Shown here piece after piece: positions 52,740-62,450 of a stretch of DNA of 64,000 nucleotides. The notes beneath the pieces were generated by a model, which ran no database searches, had not been told where the DNA came from, and saw nothing but the letters and a program-made list of their open reading frames with translations. Made by a program: the position numbers and the translations under genes. The number at the start of each line of letters is the position of its first letter. Within the stretch, counting starts at the first letter, position 1. The DNA comes from Robiginitomaculum sp. (GTDB lineage Bacteria; Pseudomonadota; Alphaproteobacteria; Caulobacterales; Maricaulaceae), in NCBI GenBank assembly GCA_015485155.1, contig WFUF01000019.1, forward strand, positions 1 to 64,000, read 5' to 3'.

Positions 52740-53015
52740 TTATTCGCTCATGCGTAGGGCTGCTCTTACATCTGCAATGGCTGCATCTAAGGCCGCGCCT
52801 GCATCACGGGCAGCATCTTCCATCAGGGCTGCGCGGCTTCTGGCCTCATCAAGTTCTGCAGCCAGTCTTGATCTATCTTCGTCCACATTCTTTGCGCTTT
52901 GCGCTTCGCGGACGCGATCAAGTAAATGTTCCGCTCTTGCCTCTAATTGTTCAAGGGCAGAGCCAAGTCTTTCAGCAGCTTTAACAAGCGAATCATCTGT
53001 GGTCTTTTTACTCAT
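52740..53015 (-). CDS. DUF4164-type coiled-coil protein
   Basis: 91 residues from the ATG at 53015 (a longer frame opens at 53102 but its extra residues fit nothing). Almost entirely helical with heptad pattern: LVKAAERLGSALEQLEARAEHLLDRVREAQSAKNVDEDRSRLAAELDEARSRAALMEDAARDAGAALDAAIADVRAALRMSE. DUF4164 proteins sit immediately upstream of zapA in alphaproteobacteria, which is the case here, so a cell-division role (ZapB-like) is suggested. Ribosome site weak. Confidence 0.82.
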   Translation of the reverse strand: MSKKTTDDSLVKAAERLGSALEQLEARAEHLLDRVREAQSAKNVDEDRSRLAAELDEARSRAALMEDAARDAGAALDAAIADVRAALRMSE

Positions 53016-53180
53016 ATGTCCAGTGTGGCATTTTGCACACCGGTTCGCCAAGGGTAGAAGTGAATTTCCTGCAAAATTGCTACTGTGCCGTAGGCTGACC
53101 AAAAATACTTGTGCTAATTAGTCAAAAAAGATATCATCCCATCCCAGGGCGAGTGCTGTTTCACGCTTTGGTGAACGGGG

Positions 53181-53942
53181 ATGTATCAGCACATGGTCGA
53201 AAGACAGGACCAGATTCCGGTTATGACGGTCTCGGCAATCACCGCCATCAACAAGGCCGGTAATATTGCTGATCTTACAGATGTTTTTAGCGGATTTGTT
53301 AAAGCCTTGGGGCTGAACACGTTTCAACTTACAGAAGTTGTAGATGCACATAATTTTCCGGGGGCTAACCTTTCTTTTGGCACCCTGCCAGCCGAGTATA
53401 TAAAAGAATACTGGAAACGGGGAGGCGGCGGAATACATGACCCGACAATGCGCACAATACTTACCTCCAACCGTCCCATTCGGTTTTTACGTGAAGATAT
53501 GGAAATTCCCAGCCAAAAGCCTTCACAGGATGTTCTGCACCGCCGGTTCAGGCAAGGAATTGTTGATGGATATGCGTTTCCACTAAAGGGCCGCATGAAC
53601 AGGTTTGCTATGGTTGCTGTGCATGGAGATGTCTCCGGGTTCAGCAGCCTTGATCTGGTTTACATAGAAATGGCGTGTCTTGCCCTATACCGGCGCGCCG
53701 CAGACTTGCACTCCATCAGTAATGCCATCGGGTTTTCAGAAAAAGGCGTACTTACAGTTCGTGAGCGCGAATGTCTGGCGTGGGTGGCAAAGGGTAAAAC
53801 CAATTGGGATATTTCGCAAATTTTGATGATTACCGAACGCACGGTGCAATACCACATCGAGAACGCCAAAAAAAAGCTGGGGGCTGATACCCGTTTGCAG
53901 GCAGTGGTGCTGGCGGCAAGGCAGTTGGAGATCATGCTATAA
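53181..53942 (+). CDS. LuxR-family regulator with autoinducer-binding-like domain (solo)
   Basis: 253 residues. The N-terminal domain (to about 185) includes YIKEYWKRGGGGIHDPTMRTIL, aligned with the YxxxY..DP region of acyl-homoserine-lactone receptors. The C-terminal HTH is LTVRERECLAWVAKGKTNWDISQILMITERTVQYHIENAKKKLGADTRLQAVVLA (about 193-247). No luxI synthase is nearby, so it is a solo or responds to an external signal. Starts at 53181, 53193 and 53223 are all possible. Confidence 0.85.
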   Translation: MYQHMVERQDQIPVMTVSAITAINKAGNIADLTDVFSGFVKALGLNTFQLTEVVDAHNFPGANLSFGTLPAEYIKEYWKRGGGGIHDPTMRTILTSNRPIRFLREDMEIPSQKPSQDVLHRRFRQGIVDGYAFPLKGRMNRFAMVAVHGDVSGFSSLDLVYIEMACLALYRRAADLHSISNAIGFSEKGVLTVRERECLAWVAKGKTNWDISQILMITERTVQYHIENAKKKLGADTRLQAVVLAARQLEIML

Positions 53943-53955
53943 TCTCTTGTTAACC

Positions 53956-53980
53956 ACCTGTAATTGTTTACAGGTTTTTT
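53956..53980 (+). terminator. Rho-independent terminator after the LuxR gene
   Basis: ACCTGTA pairs with TTACAGGT around a short loop, followed by TTTTTT. It lies 14 bases after the stop. Confidence 0.8.
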
Positions 53981-54197
53981 CGCGCATCCGACCTGTTACT
54001 ATTATCTGGTTGCGAATGGCTGACATTGGCAGGGACTGCTGGCGAAGAAATAACATCCCCGTTTTTTTCTGGCTGGTAAGATCTGCGGACCCCGTTTGCC
54101 ATTCGCAACATTACCGTTTCGGCACCATTTGCGGCATATTCTGGTGCATTTCAGTTGACATGAAACATTTCTTAAAACCCGTAACATGGAGTTTTTT

Positions 54198-54443
54198 ATG
54201 AATAATATGAATCGCAGAATGGCCCGTCTCGATCGTGAGGGCGATATAATGATCGAGCTGGATCGAATGACCGAAGCGCAGTTGCGGGACAGAATTGCAA
54301 GAATACTCGATAAGGCCATGGTGATTCGCGGTAAAATCCAGGAATTACCGCTTGCTGATATAGCCGAACAGCTTTCCGAATGCCGTGGCGAGATGGGTCT
54401 GATCATGCACGAATGTGAATTGCGAGCCCTGCGCAAGGCATGA
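54198..54443 (+). CDS. Small helical protein, unknown
   Basis: 81 residues from the ATG at 54198, which has GGAG six bases upstream (a 54186 ATG would overlap that site). Entirely helical and charged: MARLDREGDIMIELDRMTEAQLRDRIARILDKAMVIRGKIQELPLADIAEQLSECRGEMGLIMHECELRALRKA. No signal peptide, membrane segment or recognised domain. The clear ribosome site and strong codon pattern argue that it is real. The upstream 54 kb gap (53981-54197) shows only a TTGACA without a matching -10. Confidence 0.55.
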   Translation: MNNMNRRMARLDREGDIMIELDRMTEAQLRDRIARILDKAMVIRGKIQELPLADIAEQLSECRGEMGLIMHECELRALRKA

Positions 54444-54672
54444 TTTTTCTTCCTGTTACCTAAAAGGTTTGAAAACAATCATGTTTTCTCTACACTTTTC
54501 TTTGCCCCATTTAACTTTATTCGCAATAAAAACTCAAATAACCAGGTTACCAGACTACTCTTTTCTTGCCCCCATTGCCCGCTTCCGGTATGACCCGCTC
54601 ATATTTGAAGAAACATTATAAGAGCCAGCGTAAAAACCAGATGTTTTTAGTCGGTGCAATGGGGAGAAAACG

Positions 54673-55680
54673 ATGACAATCAGAGTAGCAATCAACGGAT
54701 TTGGCCGGATAGGGCGTTTGGTATTTCGCTCCATAATTGAACATGAGCGCACCGACGTAGAAGTAGTGGCGATCAATGATCTGGGGCCGGTGGCCACCAA
54801 TGCCCATTTGCTAAAATATGACAGCTCCCACGGTATTTTGAATGCTGAAATATCTTCTGATGATGACAGCATGATCGTAAACGGGAAAAAGGTGCGCGTT
54901 CTGGCCGAGCGTAATCCTACGCAATTGCCATGGTCTGAGCTTGGTATTGATATTGTAATGGAATGCACCGGTTTTTTTGCTTCCAAAGAAAAGGCTTCTG
55001 CTCATCTGGAAGCCGGTGCCAAACGGGTTCTGGTTTCGGCCCCTGCGGGCGGTGCTGATAAGACCATTGTTTATGGTGTTAATCACGATACCATTACTGC
55101 CAATGATCTGGTAGTTTCCAATGCCTCTTGCACTACTAATTGCCTGTCACCAGTAGCCAAGGTTTTGCATGAGGAATTTGGTATTCTGCGTGGCTATATG
55201 ACAACTATTCACGCATATACCGGTGATCAGCCTACTTTGGACCGTATGCATTCCGATTTGTATCGCGCCCGTTCGGCAGCATTGTCGATGATCCCGACAT
55301 CTACTGGTGCGGCCAAGGCTGTTGGTCTGGTTCTGCCTGAGTTATCCGGCAGACTTGATGGTTCCTCTATCCGGGTGCCAACTCCAAATGTATCTTGCGT
55401 TGATTTGTGTTTTGATGCTGGCAGGGATGCCAGTATCGAAAGCGTAAATAATGCTGTTATTGCTGCCGCCAACGGCCCAATGAAGGGTGTATTAGGGGTA
55501 TCCGACGAACCATTGGTATCTATTGACTTTAATCATAACTCCCATTCTTCGGTTTTTGCCTTGCCGCAAACCCAGGTAATGGACAGCCGCTTTGTGCGTA
55601 TTTTGACCTGGTATGACAATGAGTGGGGTTTTGCCACTCGCATGTCTGATACTGCCGCTGTCATGGGCAAATTTCTCTAG
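54673..55680 (+). CDS. gap: Glyceraldehyde-3-phosphate dehydrogenase
   Basis: 335 residues. NAD-binding INGFGRIGRLVFRS, catalytic Cys in NASCTTNCLSP (Cys153), SALSMIPTSTGAAKAVGLVLPEL and the late WYDNEWGFATRMSD. Type I GAPDH of glycolysis/gluconeogenesis. GGGGAG precedes the ATG. First of a consecutive gap-pgk-fba series; the 230-base gap before it holds no recognised feature. Confidence 0.97.
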   Translation: MTIRVAINGFGRIGRLVFRSIIEHERTDVEVVAINDLGPVATNAHLLKYDSSHGILNAEISSDDDSMIVNGKKVRVLAERNPTQLPWSELGIDIVMECTGFFASKEKASAHLEAGAKRVLVSAPAGGADKTIVYGVNHDTITANDLVVSNASCTTNCLSPVAKVLHEEFGILRGYMTTIHAYTGDQPTLDRMHSDLYRARSAALSMIPTSTGAAKAVGLVLPELSGRLDGSSIRVPTPNVSCVDLCFDAGRDASIESVNNAVIAAANGPMKGVLGVSDEPLVSIDFNHNSHSSVFALPQTQVMDSRFVRILTWYDNEWGFATRMSDTAAVMGKFL

Positions 55681-55693
55681 GGTGAGCAGTTAA

Positions 55694-56899
55694 ATGACAG
55701 GTTTTGTTCCGGTGCGCGATGCTGATCTGGCGGGTAAAGCCGCCTTGGTCAGGCTGGATTTGAATGTCCCGGTTCAAGACAATAAGGTCAGTGACACCAC
55801 CCGGCTGCAGCGTGCCAAACCAAATATTGAGTTTTTGCGCAATGCTGGTGCCAAGGTAATACTGCTTTCGCATTTTGGGCGTCCAGGGGGCAAGCCTGAT
55901 CCGGCATTTAGCTTGCGGGCTATTATTCCTGCTCTGGAACGGGAGCTGGGCTGTGATGTTGGCTTTGCCGAAGACTGCTTTGGCCCATTAGCTGAACAGG
56001 CGGTCGGCAAAATGCGCGCTGGTGATGTCTTATTGCTTGAGAACACCAGGTTTCATGCCGGTGAAAGCAAAAATGATGCAAAAATGGCTGCGGCCATGGC
56101 CACTTTGGGCGATTTATTTGTTAGCGATGCCTTTTCAGTGGTTCACCGTGCGCATGTATCCACTGTAGGTCTTGCCGAGCATTTACCTGCCTTTGTCGGA
56201 CTGGCGCTGGAGCGTGAACTGGATCATCTGAACCGGGCGTTGGGCAACCCGCAAAAACCTGTGCTGGCAGTGGTTGGCGGCGCCAAGGTCTCTACCAAGA
56301 TTGACTTGTTAAGAAATCTGGTCAGCAAGGTAAATATGCTGTGCATTGGTGGCGGCATGGCTAACACATTTTTATTTGCTAAAGGCATGGCGGTGGGCGC
56401 ATCCTTGTGCGAGCCGGATTTGGCCGATACTGCGCGCATGATTTTGAACGAGGCGCAAAAAACCGGTTGCGAGATTTTGTTACCCATGGATGTAGTAGTA
56501 GCAAGCAAATTTGCTGCTCATGCCCCTCATACCATTAAACCGGCAAATCAGGTTGCTGATGGCGAAATAATTTTAGATGCCGGGCCACAAGCGGTTGACG
56601 CGCTGATCAGCGCCATGGACAGAGCCAAAACCATTATCTGGAACGGGCCACTGGGCGCTTTTGAGTTACCACCCTTTGATGGCGCCACTATTGCTGCTGC
56701 CCGTGCTGCTGCTGTTCGCACTGTTGCGGGTAAACTGGTTTCAGTAGCCGGTGGCGGCGATACGGTTGCAGCGCTAAATCAGGCAGAAGCTGCCGATGAT
56801 TTTACCTTTATTTCCACAGCAGGCGGCGCATTTTTAGAGTGGATGGAGGGCAAGGAACTGCCCGGCATCGCCTGTCTTTTTCAATCAGCAAAAACTTAA
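55694..56899 (+). CDS. pgk: Phosphoglycerate kinase
   Basis: 401 residues, standard length. [67 protein letters not shown], and the nucleotide loop [17 protein letters not shown] with [14 protein letters not shown] near the end. It transfers phosphate from 1,3-bisphosphoglycerate to ADP. 13 bases after gap, 12 before fba. Confidence 0.97.
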   Translation: MTGFVPVRDADLAGKAALVRLDLNVPVQDNKVSDTTRLQRAKPNIEFLRNAGAKVILLSHFGRPGGKPDPAFSLRAIIPALERELGCDVGFAEDCFGPLAEQAVGKMRAGDVLLLENTRFHAGESKNDAKMAAAMATLGDLFVSDAFSVVHRAHVSTVGLAEHLPAFVGLALERELDHLNRALGNPQKPVLAVVGGAKVSTKIDLLRNLVSKVNMLCIGGGMANTFLFAKGMAVGASLCEPDLADTARMILNEAQKTGCEILLPMDVVVASKFAAHAPHTIKPANQVADGEIILDAGPQAVDALISAMDRAKTIIWNGPLGAFELPPFDGATIAAARAAAVRTVAGKLVSVAGGGDTVAALNQAEAADDFTFISTAGGAFLEWMEGKELPGIACLFQSAKT

Positions 56900-56911
56900 G
56901 GGGACTTTCGA

Positions 56912-57922
56912 ATGAATTTGGAACAATTAAATAAAATCGCCAATCACATGACAGCGCCGGGTACAGGTATTCTGGCTGCGGATGAAAGTTCAGGCACCAT
57001 TAAGAAGCGCTTTGACAGTATCAATGTGCAAAGTACAGAAACCAATCGTCGTAATTGGCGTGAATTGCTGTTCCGCACAGAGCAGGCAATGAAAGATTAT
57101 ATTGGCGGGGTTATTTTATTTGATGAAACCTTGCGGCAAAAGTCCGATGACGGAACACCATTGGTTAAATTGATTGAAAATTCAGATGCTATTCCGGGTA
57201 TCAAGGTGGATACGGGCGCCAAGGACATGGCTGCATTTGCTGGAGAGAAAATAACTTCCGGGCTTGATGGCTTACGTGACCGCATGCAGGAATATTACCA
57301 GTTGGGTGCACGATTTGCCAAATGGCGGGCAGTTATTGAAATTGATGATGTTCGGCCCTCAAATGCCTGTGTCATTGCCAATTGTCATGCCTTGGCCCGC
57401 TATGCGGCGATCTGTCAGGAAGCGCAGATTGTTCCTATTGTTGAGCCAGAGGTTCTGATGGATGGTGGCCACAGCATTGACCGCTGTGCTGAGGTAACTA
57501 TGGCCGCCTTAAAAACCCTGTTTATGGAATTGCACACACAAGGGGTTAAGCTGGAAGGAATTGTCCTAAAGCCCAATATGGCAATCTCAGGTAAAAAATG
57601 CGCGCATCAGGCTGGTGTCGAAGAAGTTGCCGAAAAAACCGTAGCCGTACTCAAAGCAAGTGTTCCAGCAGCAGTACCGGGTATCGCGTTCTTGTCAGGC
57701 GGCCAATCAGACCTGGAAGCTACAGCACATTTGAACGCGATGAACGCCGGATTTGATTTACCATGGAATTTAACGTTTTCTTATGGTCGTGCCCTGCAGG
57801 CAGCACCTTTGGCGGCATGGGCGGGCAGCAATATTGCCGCAGGACAGGCAGCATTTGCTCATCGGGCGAAGATGAATTCCCTGGCTTCTAAAGGTGAGTG
57901 GAATGAGGCCATGGAGGGATAA
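56912..57922 (+). CDS. fba: Fructose-bisphosphate aldolase, class I
   Basis: 336 residues. LAADESSGTIKKRFDSINVQSTETNRRNWRELLFRT, GGVILFDETLRQKSDDGTPL, KVDTGAKDMA, ARFAKWRAVIEI, EPEVLMDGGHSIDRCAEVT, and the Schiff-base lysine in LEGIVLKPNMAISG, with FLSGGQSDLEATAHLNAMN. A class I (lysine-dependent) enzyme like that of plants and animals, less usual than class II in bacteria. AAGGGG precedes the ATG. Confidence 0.95.
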   Translation: MNLEQLNKIANHMTAPGTGILAADESSGTIKKRFDSINVQSTETNRRNWRELLFRTEQAMKDYIGGVILFDETLRQKSDDGTPLVKLIENSDAIPGIKVDTGAKDMAAFAGEKITSGLDGLRDRMQEYYQLGARFAKWRAVIEIDDVRPSNACVIANCHALARYAAICQEAQIVPIVEPEVLMDGGHSIDRCAEVTMAALKTLFMELHTQGVKLEGIVLKPNMAISGKKCAHQAGVEEVAEKTVAVLKASVPAAVPGIAFLSGGQSDLEATAHLNAMNAGFDLPWNLTFSYGRALQAAPLAAWAGSNIAAGQAAFAHRAKMNSLASKGEWNEAMEG

Positions 57923-57945
57923 TCCCCAATACCAATAGGCGCACT

Positions 57946-58572
57946 ATGAGCACGCAGCTTTATTTGTTGACCCCGTCGGCAATTTCCGATCTGGAGGATT
58001 TTGCAGGAAAATTGCGTTCCGTGTGCTCGGCAGTGGAAATTGCCAGCTTGCAAATTCGTTTGAAAAACACCCAAAATGACGAGGTGCGCCGAGCTTTTGA
58101 CACTCTGGCCCCGATTGCCCGTGAACATGGCGCAGTAGTGATCTTAAACGATGATCCGCATCTGGCACAGGAGTTGGGGGCAGACGGAGTGCATCTGGGT
58201 CAAAGCGATATGCCGGTAAAAGCCGCCAGAAAATTACTGGGCCCCGATATGGTGATCGGGGCCAGTGCTCATAATTCGCGGCATTTGGCCATGTGTGCTG
58301 CTGAGGATGGTGCTGATTATGTAGCCTTTGGCGCTTTTTTTCCTACTGCCACGAAAAAGACAGAATATGTGGCAAATGTGGATTTGCTTGGCTGGTGGAC
58401 GGATTTATTTGAAGTTCCCTGTGTGGCCATTGGCGGAATTAAACCTGAGAATGCCGCTTTACTTGCGCAGGCTGGTGCAGATTTTGTGGCCGTTTGTTCA
58501 GGTGTATGGGACGGTCCACATGGACCGGTTTCGGCAGTACAGAAATTGGAAGCAGCTTTGAAAGTAACATGA
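57946..58572 (+). CDS. thiE: Thiamine phosphate synthase
   Basis: 208 residues. TIM barrel with ILNDDPHLAQELGADGVHLGQSDMPVKAARKLLG, GASAHNSRHLAMCAAEDGADYVAFGAFFPTATKK and AIGGIKPENAALLAQAGADFVAVCSGVWDG. It joins HMP-PP and thiazole phosphate. No other thiamine genes or TPP riboswitch near. Its stop overlaps the next ATG, so coupled to the Sel1 protein. Confidence 0.9.
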   Translation: MSTQLYLLTPSAISDLEDFAGKLRSVCSAVEIASLQIRLKNTQNDEVRRAFDTLAPIAREHGAVVILNDDPHLAQELGADGVHLGQSDMPVKAARKLLGPDMVIGASAHNSRHLAMCAAEDGADYVAFGAFFPTATKKTEYVANVDLLGWWTDLFEVPCVAIGGIKPENAALLAQAGADFVAVCSGVWDGPHGPVSAVQKLEAALKVT

Positions 58573-59768
58573 TAAGTCGTATAGTTTTTGTCCATATTGC
58601 TTTGCTTACTTGGGGTTTGGCTTACCCGGCATTGGCCCAGCAAGCCCCTGATCCTGCTCCGAATTCAGATTTTTCAGCAACAGAGTCGACACAGACAGAT
58701 ATTGCTATTGGGCAAACAGCACAGTCATCTGAGGACACAATTGCGCGGCAAAACCCGTTTGAGCTTGGGTTTTCCTTGCCCAGGTTTGCCGTTGATAACG
58801 GTGATCATACTACTCTTGAAGCTATCAAGGCATGGCAGGAACAGGATTATATCAAGGCCCGTGTACTTGCGGCCAGTGCAGGGGCTGAAGGAAATGGACA
58901 GGCACAAATGCTGTTTGCAATTTTGCTGGAGCAAGGCAAAGGCGGGCCAAGACAGCCGGAGAATGCGGTGGCTTGGTATATGGAAGCCGCAAATAATGGT
59001 CAAGCTGATGCCTGGCTGTCACTTGCACGGCTAGCGCTTGCAAACAGTGGGGGATTATCGGCTGGTGACGGCCGCAAGTTTTTGTTAAAAGCCGCCGAAA
59101 ATAATATTTCTGAGGCATTTTTGGCTTTGGGTCGTGTATATGCCGCAGGAATAGGCGGTGCCCCTGATGAACAAGCTGCCGAGCGCTGGTTTCGCCAGGC
59201 GATTGCGGTCGGTATCAATCAGGGCCGTGTTGCGCTGGCAGATTTGCTTCTTACGCAGAACAAGGATGAGCAGGCCCTGGAGTTGTACAAAACTGCTGTA
59301 TTTGGCGGATCTGTTGAAGCAGCCTATAAACTGGGTGTCTTGCAAACAGATCCGGATAGCCCGGTTTATGATCCTGATCAGGCAGGTAAGCAATTACAGG
59401 TGGCCGCAGATGCCGGAAACCCACGTGCCATGACCGCTTATGGTATATTTTTGGCTGGAGGTAATCCGCCATTACCGGCGCGGGCTGCGCGCTGGTTCCG
59501 CAAAGCAGCTTTGGCAGATGAGGCAGAAGGTCAGTATCTGTACGCCCTGTCTCTGGCCAAGGGCGAAGGGGTGGTGATGGATCGTGAGCTTGCATATGAA
59601 TGGGCGTTGCGAGCCAGCAATAATGATCCATCTCAGGATGAATATCACAAGCTGGCAGAGCTGTTACGGCTGGAATTATCTCCTGCGGTTCGGGATCTGA
59701 TATTCGCCAGAGCACAAATGCCACTGATGATCATGACCAAAGCGCCAGCGAAACAGTTGACCGATTGA
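58569..59768 (+). CDS. Secreted Sel1/TPR-repeat protein
   Basis: 399 residues from the ATG at 58569 (ATGA overlap with thiE; it gives the signal peptide MISRIVFVHIALLTWGLAYPALAQ). After a low-complexity Gln/Thr/Ser stretch (25-70) come Sel1-type helical repeats: AQMLFAILLEQGKGGPRQPENAVAWYMEAANNGQADAWLSLARLAL, ALGRVYAAGIGGAPDEQAAERWFRQAIAVG, AYKLGVLQTDPDSPVYDPDQAGKQLQVAADAG, AMTAYGIFLAGGNPPLPARAARWFRKAALADEAEGQYLYALSLAKGEG. A periplasmic protein-binding scaffold; partner unknown. Confidence 0.88.
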   Translation: MISRIVFVHIALLTWGLAYPALAQQAPDPAPNSDFSATESTQTDIAIGQTAQSSEDTIARQNPFELGFSLPRFAVDNGDHTTLEAIKAWQEQDYIKARVLAASAGAEGNGQAQMLFAILLEQGKGGPRQPENAVAWYMEAANNGQADAWLSLARLALANSGGLSAGDGRKFLLKAAENNISEAFLALGRVYAAGIGGAPDEQAAERWFRQAIAVGINQGRVALADLLLTQNKDEQALELYKTAVFGGSVEAAYKLGVLQTDPDSPVYDPDQAGKQLQVAADAGNPRAMTAYGIFLAGGNPPLPARAARWFRKAALADEAEGQYLYALSLAKGEGVVMDRELAYEWALRASNNDPSQDEYHKLAELLRLELSPAVRDLIFARAQMPLMIMTKAPAKQLTD

Positions 59769-59819
59769 TGGCCACGGCATAGATGAGTGCCAAACAAGTT
59801 TATCAAGGAATGGCAGGCC

Positions 59820-60383
59820 ATGAAAATAAATGGAAATGAAATCCGTCCGGGAAATGTAATTGATCATCAAAACTCATTGTGGCTGGCTGTAAAATGCAAT
59901 GCTGTAAAGCCGGGAAAAGGCGGGGCATTTAATCAGGTGGAGTTAAAAAACCTGCTAAATGGCAGCAAGTTAAACGAGCGCTTTCGTGCCTCGGAGAAGG
60001 TTGAAAAAGTTCGGCTTGAACAAAAGCCACACACTTATCTGTTCGATAATGGCGATACCCTAGCCTTTATGGATTGCGAGACTTTCGAACAGGTAGAGTT
60101 AATGAAAGAGTTTGTTGGTGATGCCGCTGCCTATTTGCAGGATGGCATGGAGGTTTCCATCGAATTTTACGAGGAGCGGCCTATTTCGCTGGATATGCCT
60201 GATCAGGTAATCTTAACAGTTACCGATACCGAGCCGGTGGTAAAGGGGCAGACTGCAGCCAATTCATTCAAGCCTGCCATATTGGAAAACGGGGTTCGTA
60301 CACAAGTGCCGCCATTTATCGAAGTTGATGAAAAAGTGGTGATCTCTACTGGTGATGGATCCTATGTAAAGCGTGCTGACTGA
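59820..60383 (+). CDS. efp: Elongation factor P
   Basis: 187 residues from the ATG at 59820. [68 protein letters not shown], then the OB domains and [24 protein letters not shown] at the end. The loop lysine (Lys33, in VKPGKGG) is at the site that EpmA lysylates, so modification by beta-lysine is likely if EpmA exists in the genome. It relieves ribosome stalling at polyproline. 51 bases after the Sel1 gene. Confidence 0.96.
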   Translation: MKINGNEIRPGNVIDHQNSLWLAVKCNAVKPGKGGAFNQVELKNLLNGSKLNERFRASEKVEKVRLEQKPHTYLFDNGDTLAFMDCETFEQVELMKEFVGDAAAYLQDGMEVSIEFYEERPISLDMPDQVILTVTDTEPVVKGQTAANSFKPAILENGVRTQVPPFIEVDEKVVISTGDGSYVKRAD

Positions 60384-60411
60384 TTGTTCTGGCCTGTAAA
60401 AGGATTTTACC

Positions 60412-61206
60412 ATGGTAACCGCTTCTGGCTTGCACAATATTATGATGGGTGCTGCGCGCACAGCCGCCAGAGTTCTAAATCGAGATTTTGGCGAGGTTGA
60501 GCATTTACAGGTTTCTAAAAAAGGCCCGGCGGACTTTGTAAGTGCTGCTGATAAAAAGGCCGAAGAAATTCTTGTGGAAGAACTCATCGCATCACGCCCA
60601 GGATATGGCTTTTTACTTGAAGAAGGCGATGAAATAAAGGGTACTGATCCATCACACCGCTTTATTATCGATCCGCTGGACGGCACCACAAATTTTTTGC
60701 ACGCAATTCCACACTTTAGCATTTCCATTGCTCTTGAACGCAATGGTGAATTGGTCGCCGGGGTGATTTATGATCCAATCCGCGATGAAATGTTTCGTGC
60801 CGAAAAAGGCAAGGGCGCGTTTCTGAATGATCGCAGAATCCGGGTTTCTGCACGCAAGGCTCTTGATTCATCTCTACTGGCTACAGGTATTCCGTTTAAG
60901 GGAAAACCCGGCCACGGGCAATTCCTGAAAGAACTTCATAGAATTAGCCAACAGGTGTCTGGCGTAAGGCGCCTTGGCTCGGCTGCCTTGGATATGGCGT
61001 GGCTGGCGGCGGGCCGCTATGATGGATATTGGGAGCGTAATCTTAATTTATGGGATATTGCTGCCGGGATTGTTCTGGTGCGCGAAGCTGGCGGCTTGGT
61101 CACCAATATGGATGGGGGGGTAGAGATAGACGGCAGTTCAATCATTGCTGCTACCCCAAAACTGTATGAGCCCATTAAAACTGAACTGGACAAGGTAAAG
61201 CCATAA
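60412..61206 (+). CDS. suhB: Inositol monophosphatase family protein (SuhB)
   Basis: 264 residues. Metal-binding motifs EEGDEIKG (in LLEEGDEI), the IDPLDGTTNFLHAIPHFSIS box and the late DIAAGIVLVREAGGLVTNMDG. SuhB removes phosphate from myo-inositol phosphates and also affects rRNA transcription in E. coli. It follows efp, with a 28-base gap, and ends 30 bases before a convergent hydrolase gene. Confidence 0.94.
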   Translation: MVTASGLHNIMMGAARTAARVLNRDFGEVEHLQVSKKGPADFVSAADKKAEEILVEELIASRPGYGFLLEEGDEIKGTDPSHRFIIDPLDGTTNFLHAIPHFSISIALERNGELVAGVIYDPIRDEMFRAEKGKGAFLNDRRIRVSARKALDSSLLATGIPFKGKPGHGQFLKELHRISQQVSGVRRLGSAALDMAWLAAGRYDGYWERNLNLWDIAAGIVLVREAGGLVTNMDGGVEIDGSSIIAATPKLYEPIKTELDKVKP

Positions 61207-61235
61207 TAGCTATGTGCCTCATGTATCTTCGATGG

Positions 61236-62375
61236 TCACAAGCACTCATAAAGTGCTGTGGTCAGACGGGCCGCACGTAAATCTTTGACAAGCTCACTAT
61301 CTTGTTTGGTTGTGACATAACCAAAAGCAAGACGCTTATCTGGATCAGCAAACAATACTGAGCCACCAAACCCCGTATGACCAACCGTATGATCCCCCGG
61401 GCCGTACACATGGCGCATTGGTGTATTTCTAATCAGCCCTGCCCCAAAACTAAGATCATGGGGCAGCACCCTGTCCATGCCTGCTACCCGCTCTTTCATG
61501 GCTTCGGCTCTTACTTTCTTCGGTAATATAAACCTCTTACCCAAATGGCCATCACCAGCCAAAATTGTCATGAGTTTTGCCATTGCCTTGGCCGTGCCAT
61601 GCCCATTAGCCGATGGAATTTCCATACGTCGCCATGCGGCACCTCCTTTTCGCCCCGGTGACGACCATGGCTTCATAAAGGCCAGTTTTTGAATTTCATT
61701 CACATTGGCAAACCCGGCAGGAATTTTTGTGGGTTTGGATGTTTGCGCCACTCTATGGTGTTGTTCATCGGGCAAGCCAATCCAAAAATCAATGTCTTCG
61801 GGTACACAAAATTCCTCGCGCAAAATACTACCAATCGTGCGGCCAGTGGCCCTAATAACAATTTCTCCGGCCAGATAACCCCATGTCACCGGATGATAGC
61901 CAGAGCCATCACCCAATTCCCATAATGGTTTCATGGCAGCAAGCCTTGCACAGGTTTTATCCCAGTCAAACCAGTCTTCTGGTTCCCATGATGCTTCGAT
62001 GGCGCTTAAACCGGCTTGATGGGAAAGAACTTCACCCACGCTGATATTGGCTTTGCCATTTTGTGCAAATTCCGGCCAGATATCTGAGACCTTTTGCGAA
62101 TAGGACAGTTTGCCCTGTGCCACCACCCAGGCAATTACCAAAGCCGATACCGCCTTGGAACAGGAAAACACCGGCACCAGACTATTGGGAACCATTGGCG
62201 TATCACAGGCCCGGTCAGACCAGCCGCCTATCAGATCAATAACCAACTCGCCGTCCTGATAAACCGCAAGAGCGCCGCCGCGCTCCAGCCCTTCAGCAAA
62301 AAGCGAAACAAACTCATCACGCACCGGCTCAAAACCGGCGGCAATGGCACCTGTAAGAGGAAGATCGTTTTTCAT
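61236..62375 (-). CDS. Beta-lactamase-family serine hydrolase (EstB-like)
   Basis: 379 residues from the ATG at 62375 (AAGG six bases upstream; a TTG at 62390 is also open). The class C-type SxxK box SCSKAV (Ser71, Lys74), the Tyr of GSGYHPVTWGYLAGEI and the HTG-like GHTGFGGSVLFADP. No signal peptide, so cytoplasmic; such proteins are carboxylesterases or peptidases more than beta-lactamases. Downstream of the outer-membrane lipoprotein gene and its terminator. Confidence 0.88.
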   Translation of the reverse strand: MKNDLPLTGAIAAGFEPVRDEFVSLFAEGLERGGALAVYQDGELVIDLIGGWSDRACDTPMVPNSLVPVFSCSKAVSALVIAWVVAQGKLSYSQKVSDIWPEFAQNGKANISVGEVLSHQAGLSAIEASWEPEDWFDWDKTCARLAAMKPLWELGDGSGYHPVTWGYLAGEIVIRATGRTIGSILREEFCVPEDIDFWIGLPDEQHHRVAQTSKPTKIPAGFANVNEIQKLAFMKPWSSPGRKGGAAWRRMEIPSANGHGTAKAMAKLMTILAGDGHLGKRFILPKKVRAEAMKERVAGMDRVLPHDLSFGAGLIRNTPMRHVYGPGDHTVGHTGFGGSVLFADPDKRLAFGYVTTKQDSELVKDLRAARLTTALYECL

Positions 62376-62388
62376 AAATACCTTGTGC

Positions 62389-62419
62389 AAAACAAAACCC
62401 CGGCATGCAAGAGCCGGGG
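62389..62419 (-). terminator. Rho-independent terminator of the outer-membrane lipoprotein gene
   Basis: On the minus strand CCCCGGC pairs with GCCGGGG over an 8-base loop and is followed by TTTTGTTTT. It lies about 30 bases after the gene at 62451-63245 and just before the hydrolase start. Confidence 0.85.
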
Positions 62420-62450
62420 CAGTTCAGAGATCAAAAAAGTAAGACACCTG

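Noticed and set aside
61230-61262. Terminator between suhB and the serine hydrolase
   Set aside because: AGCACT/AGTGCT hairpin lies inside the end of the hydrolase gene and has no T-run.
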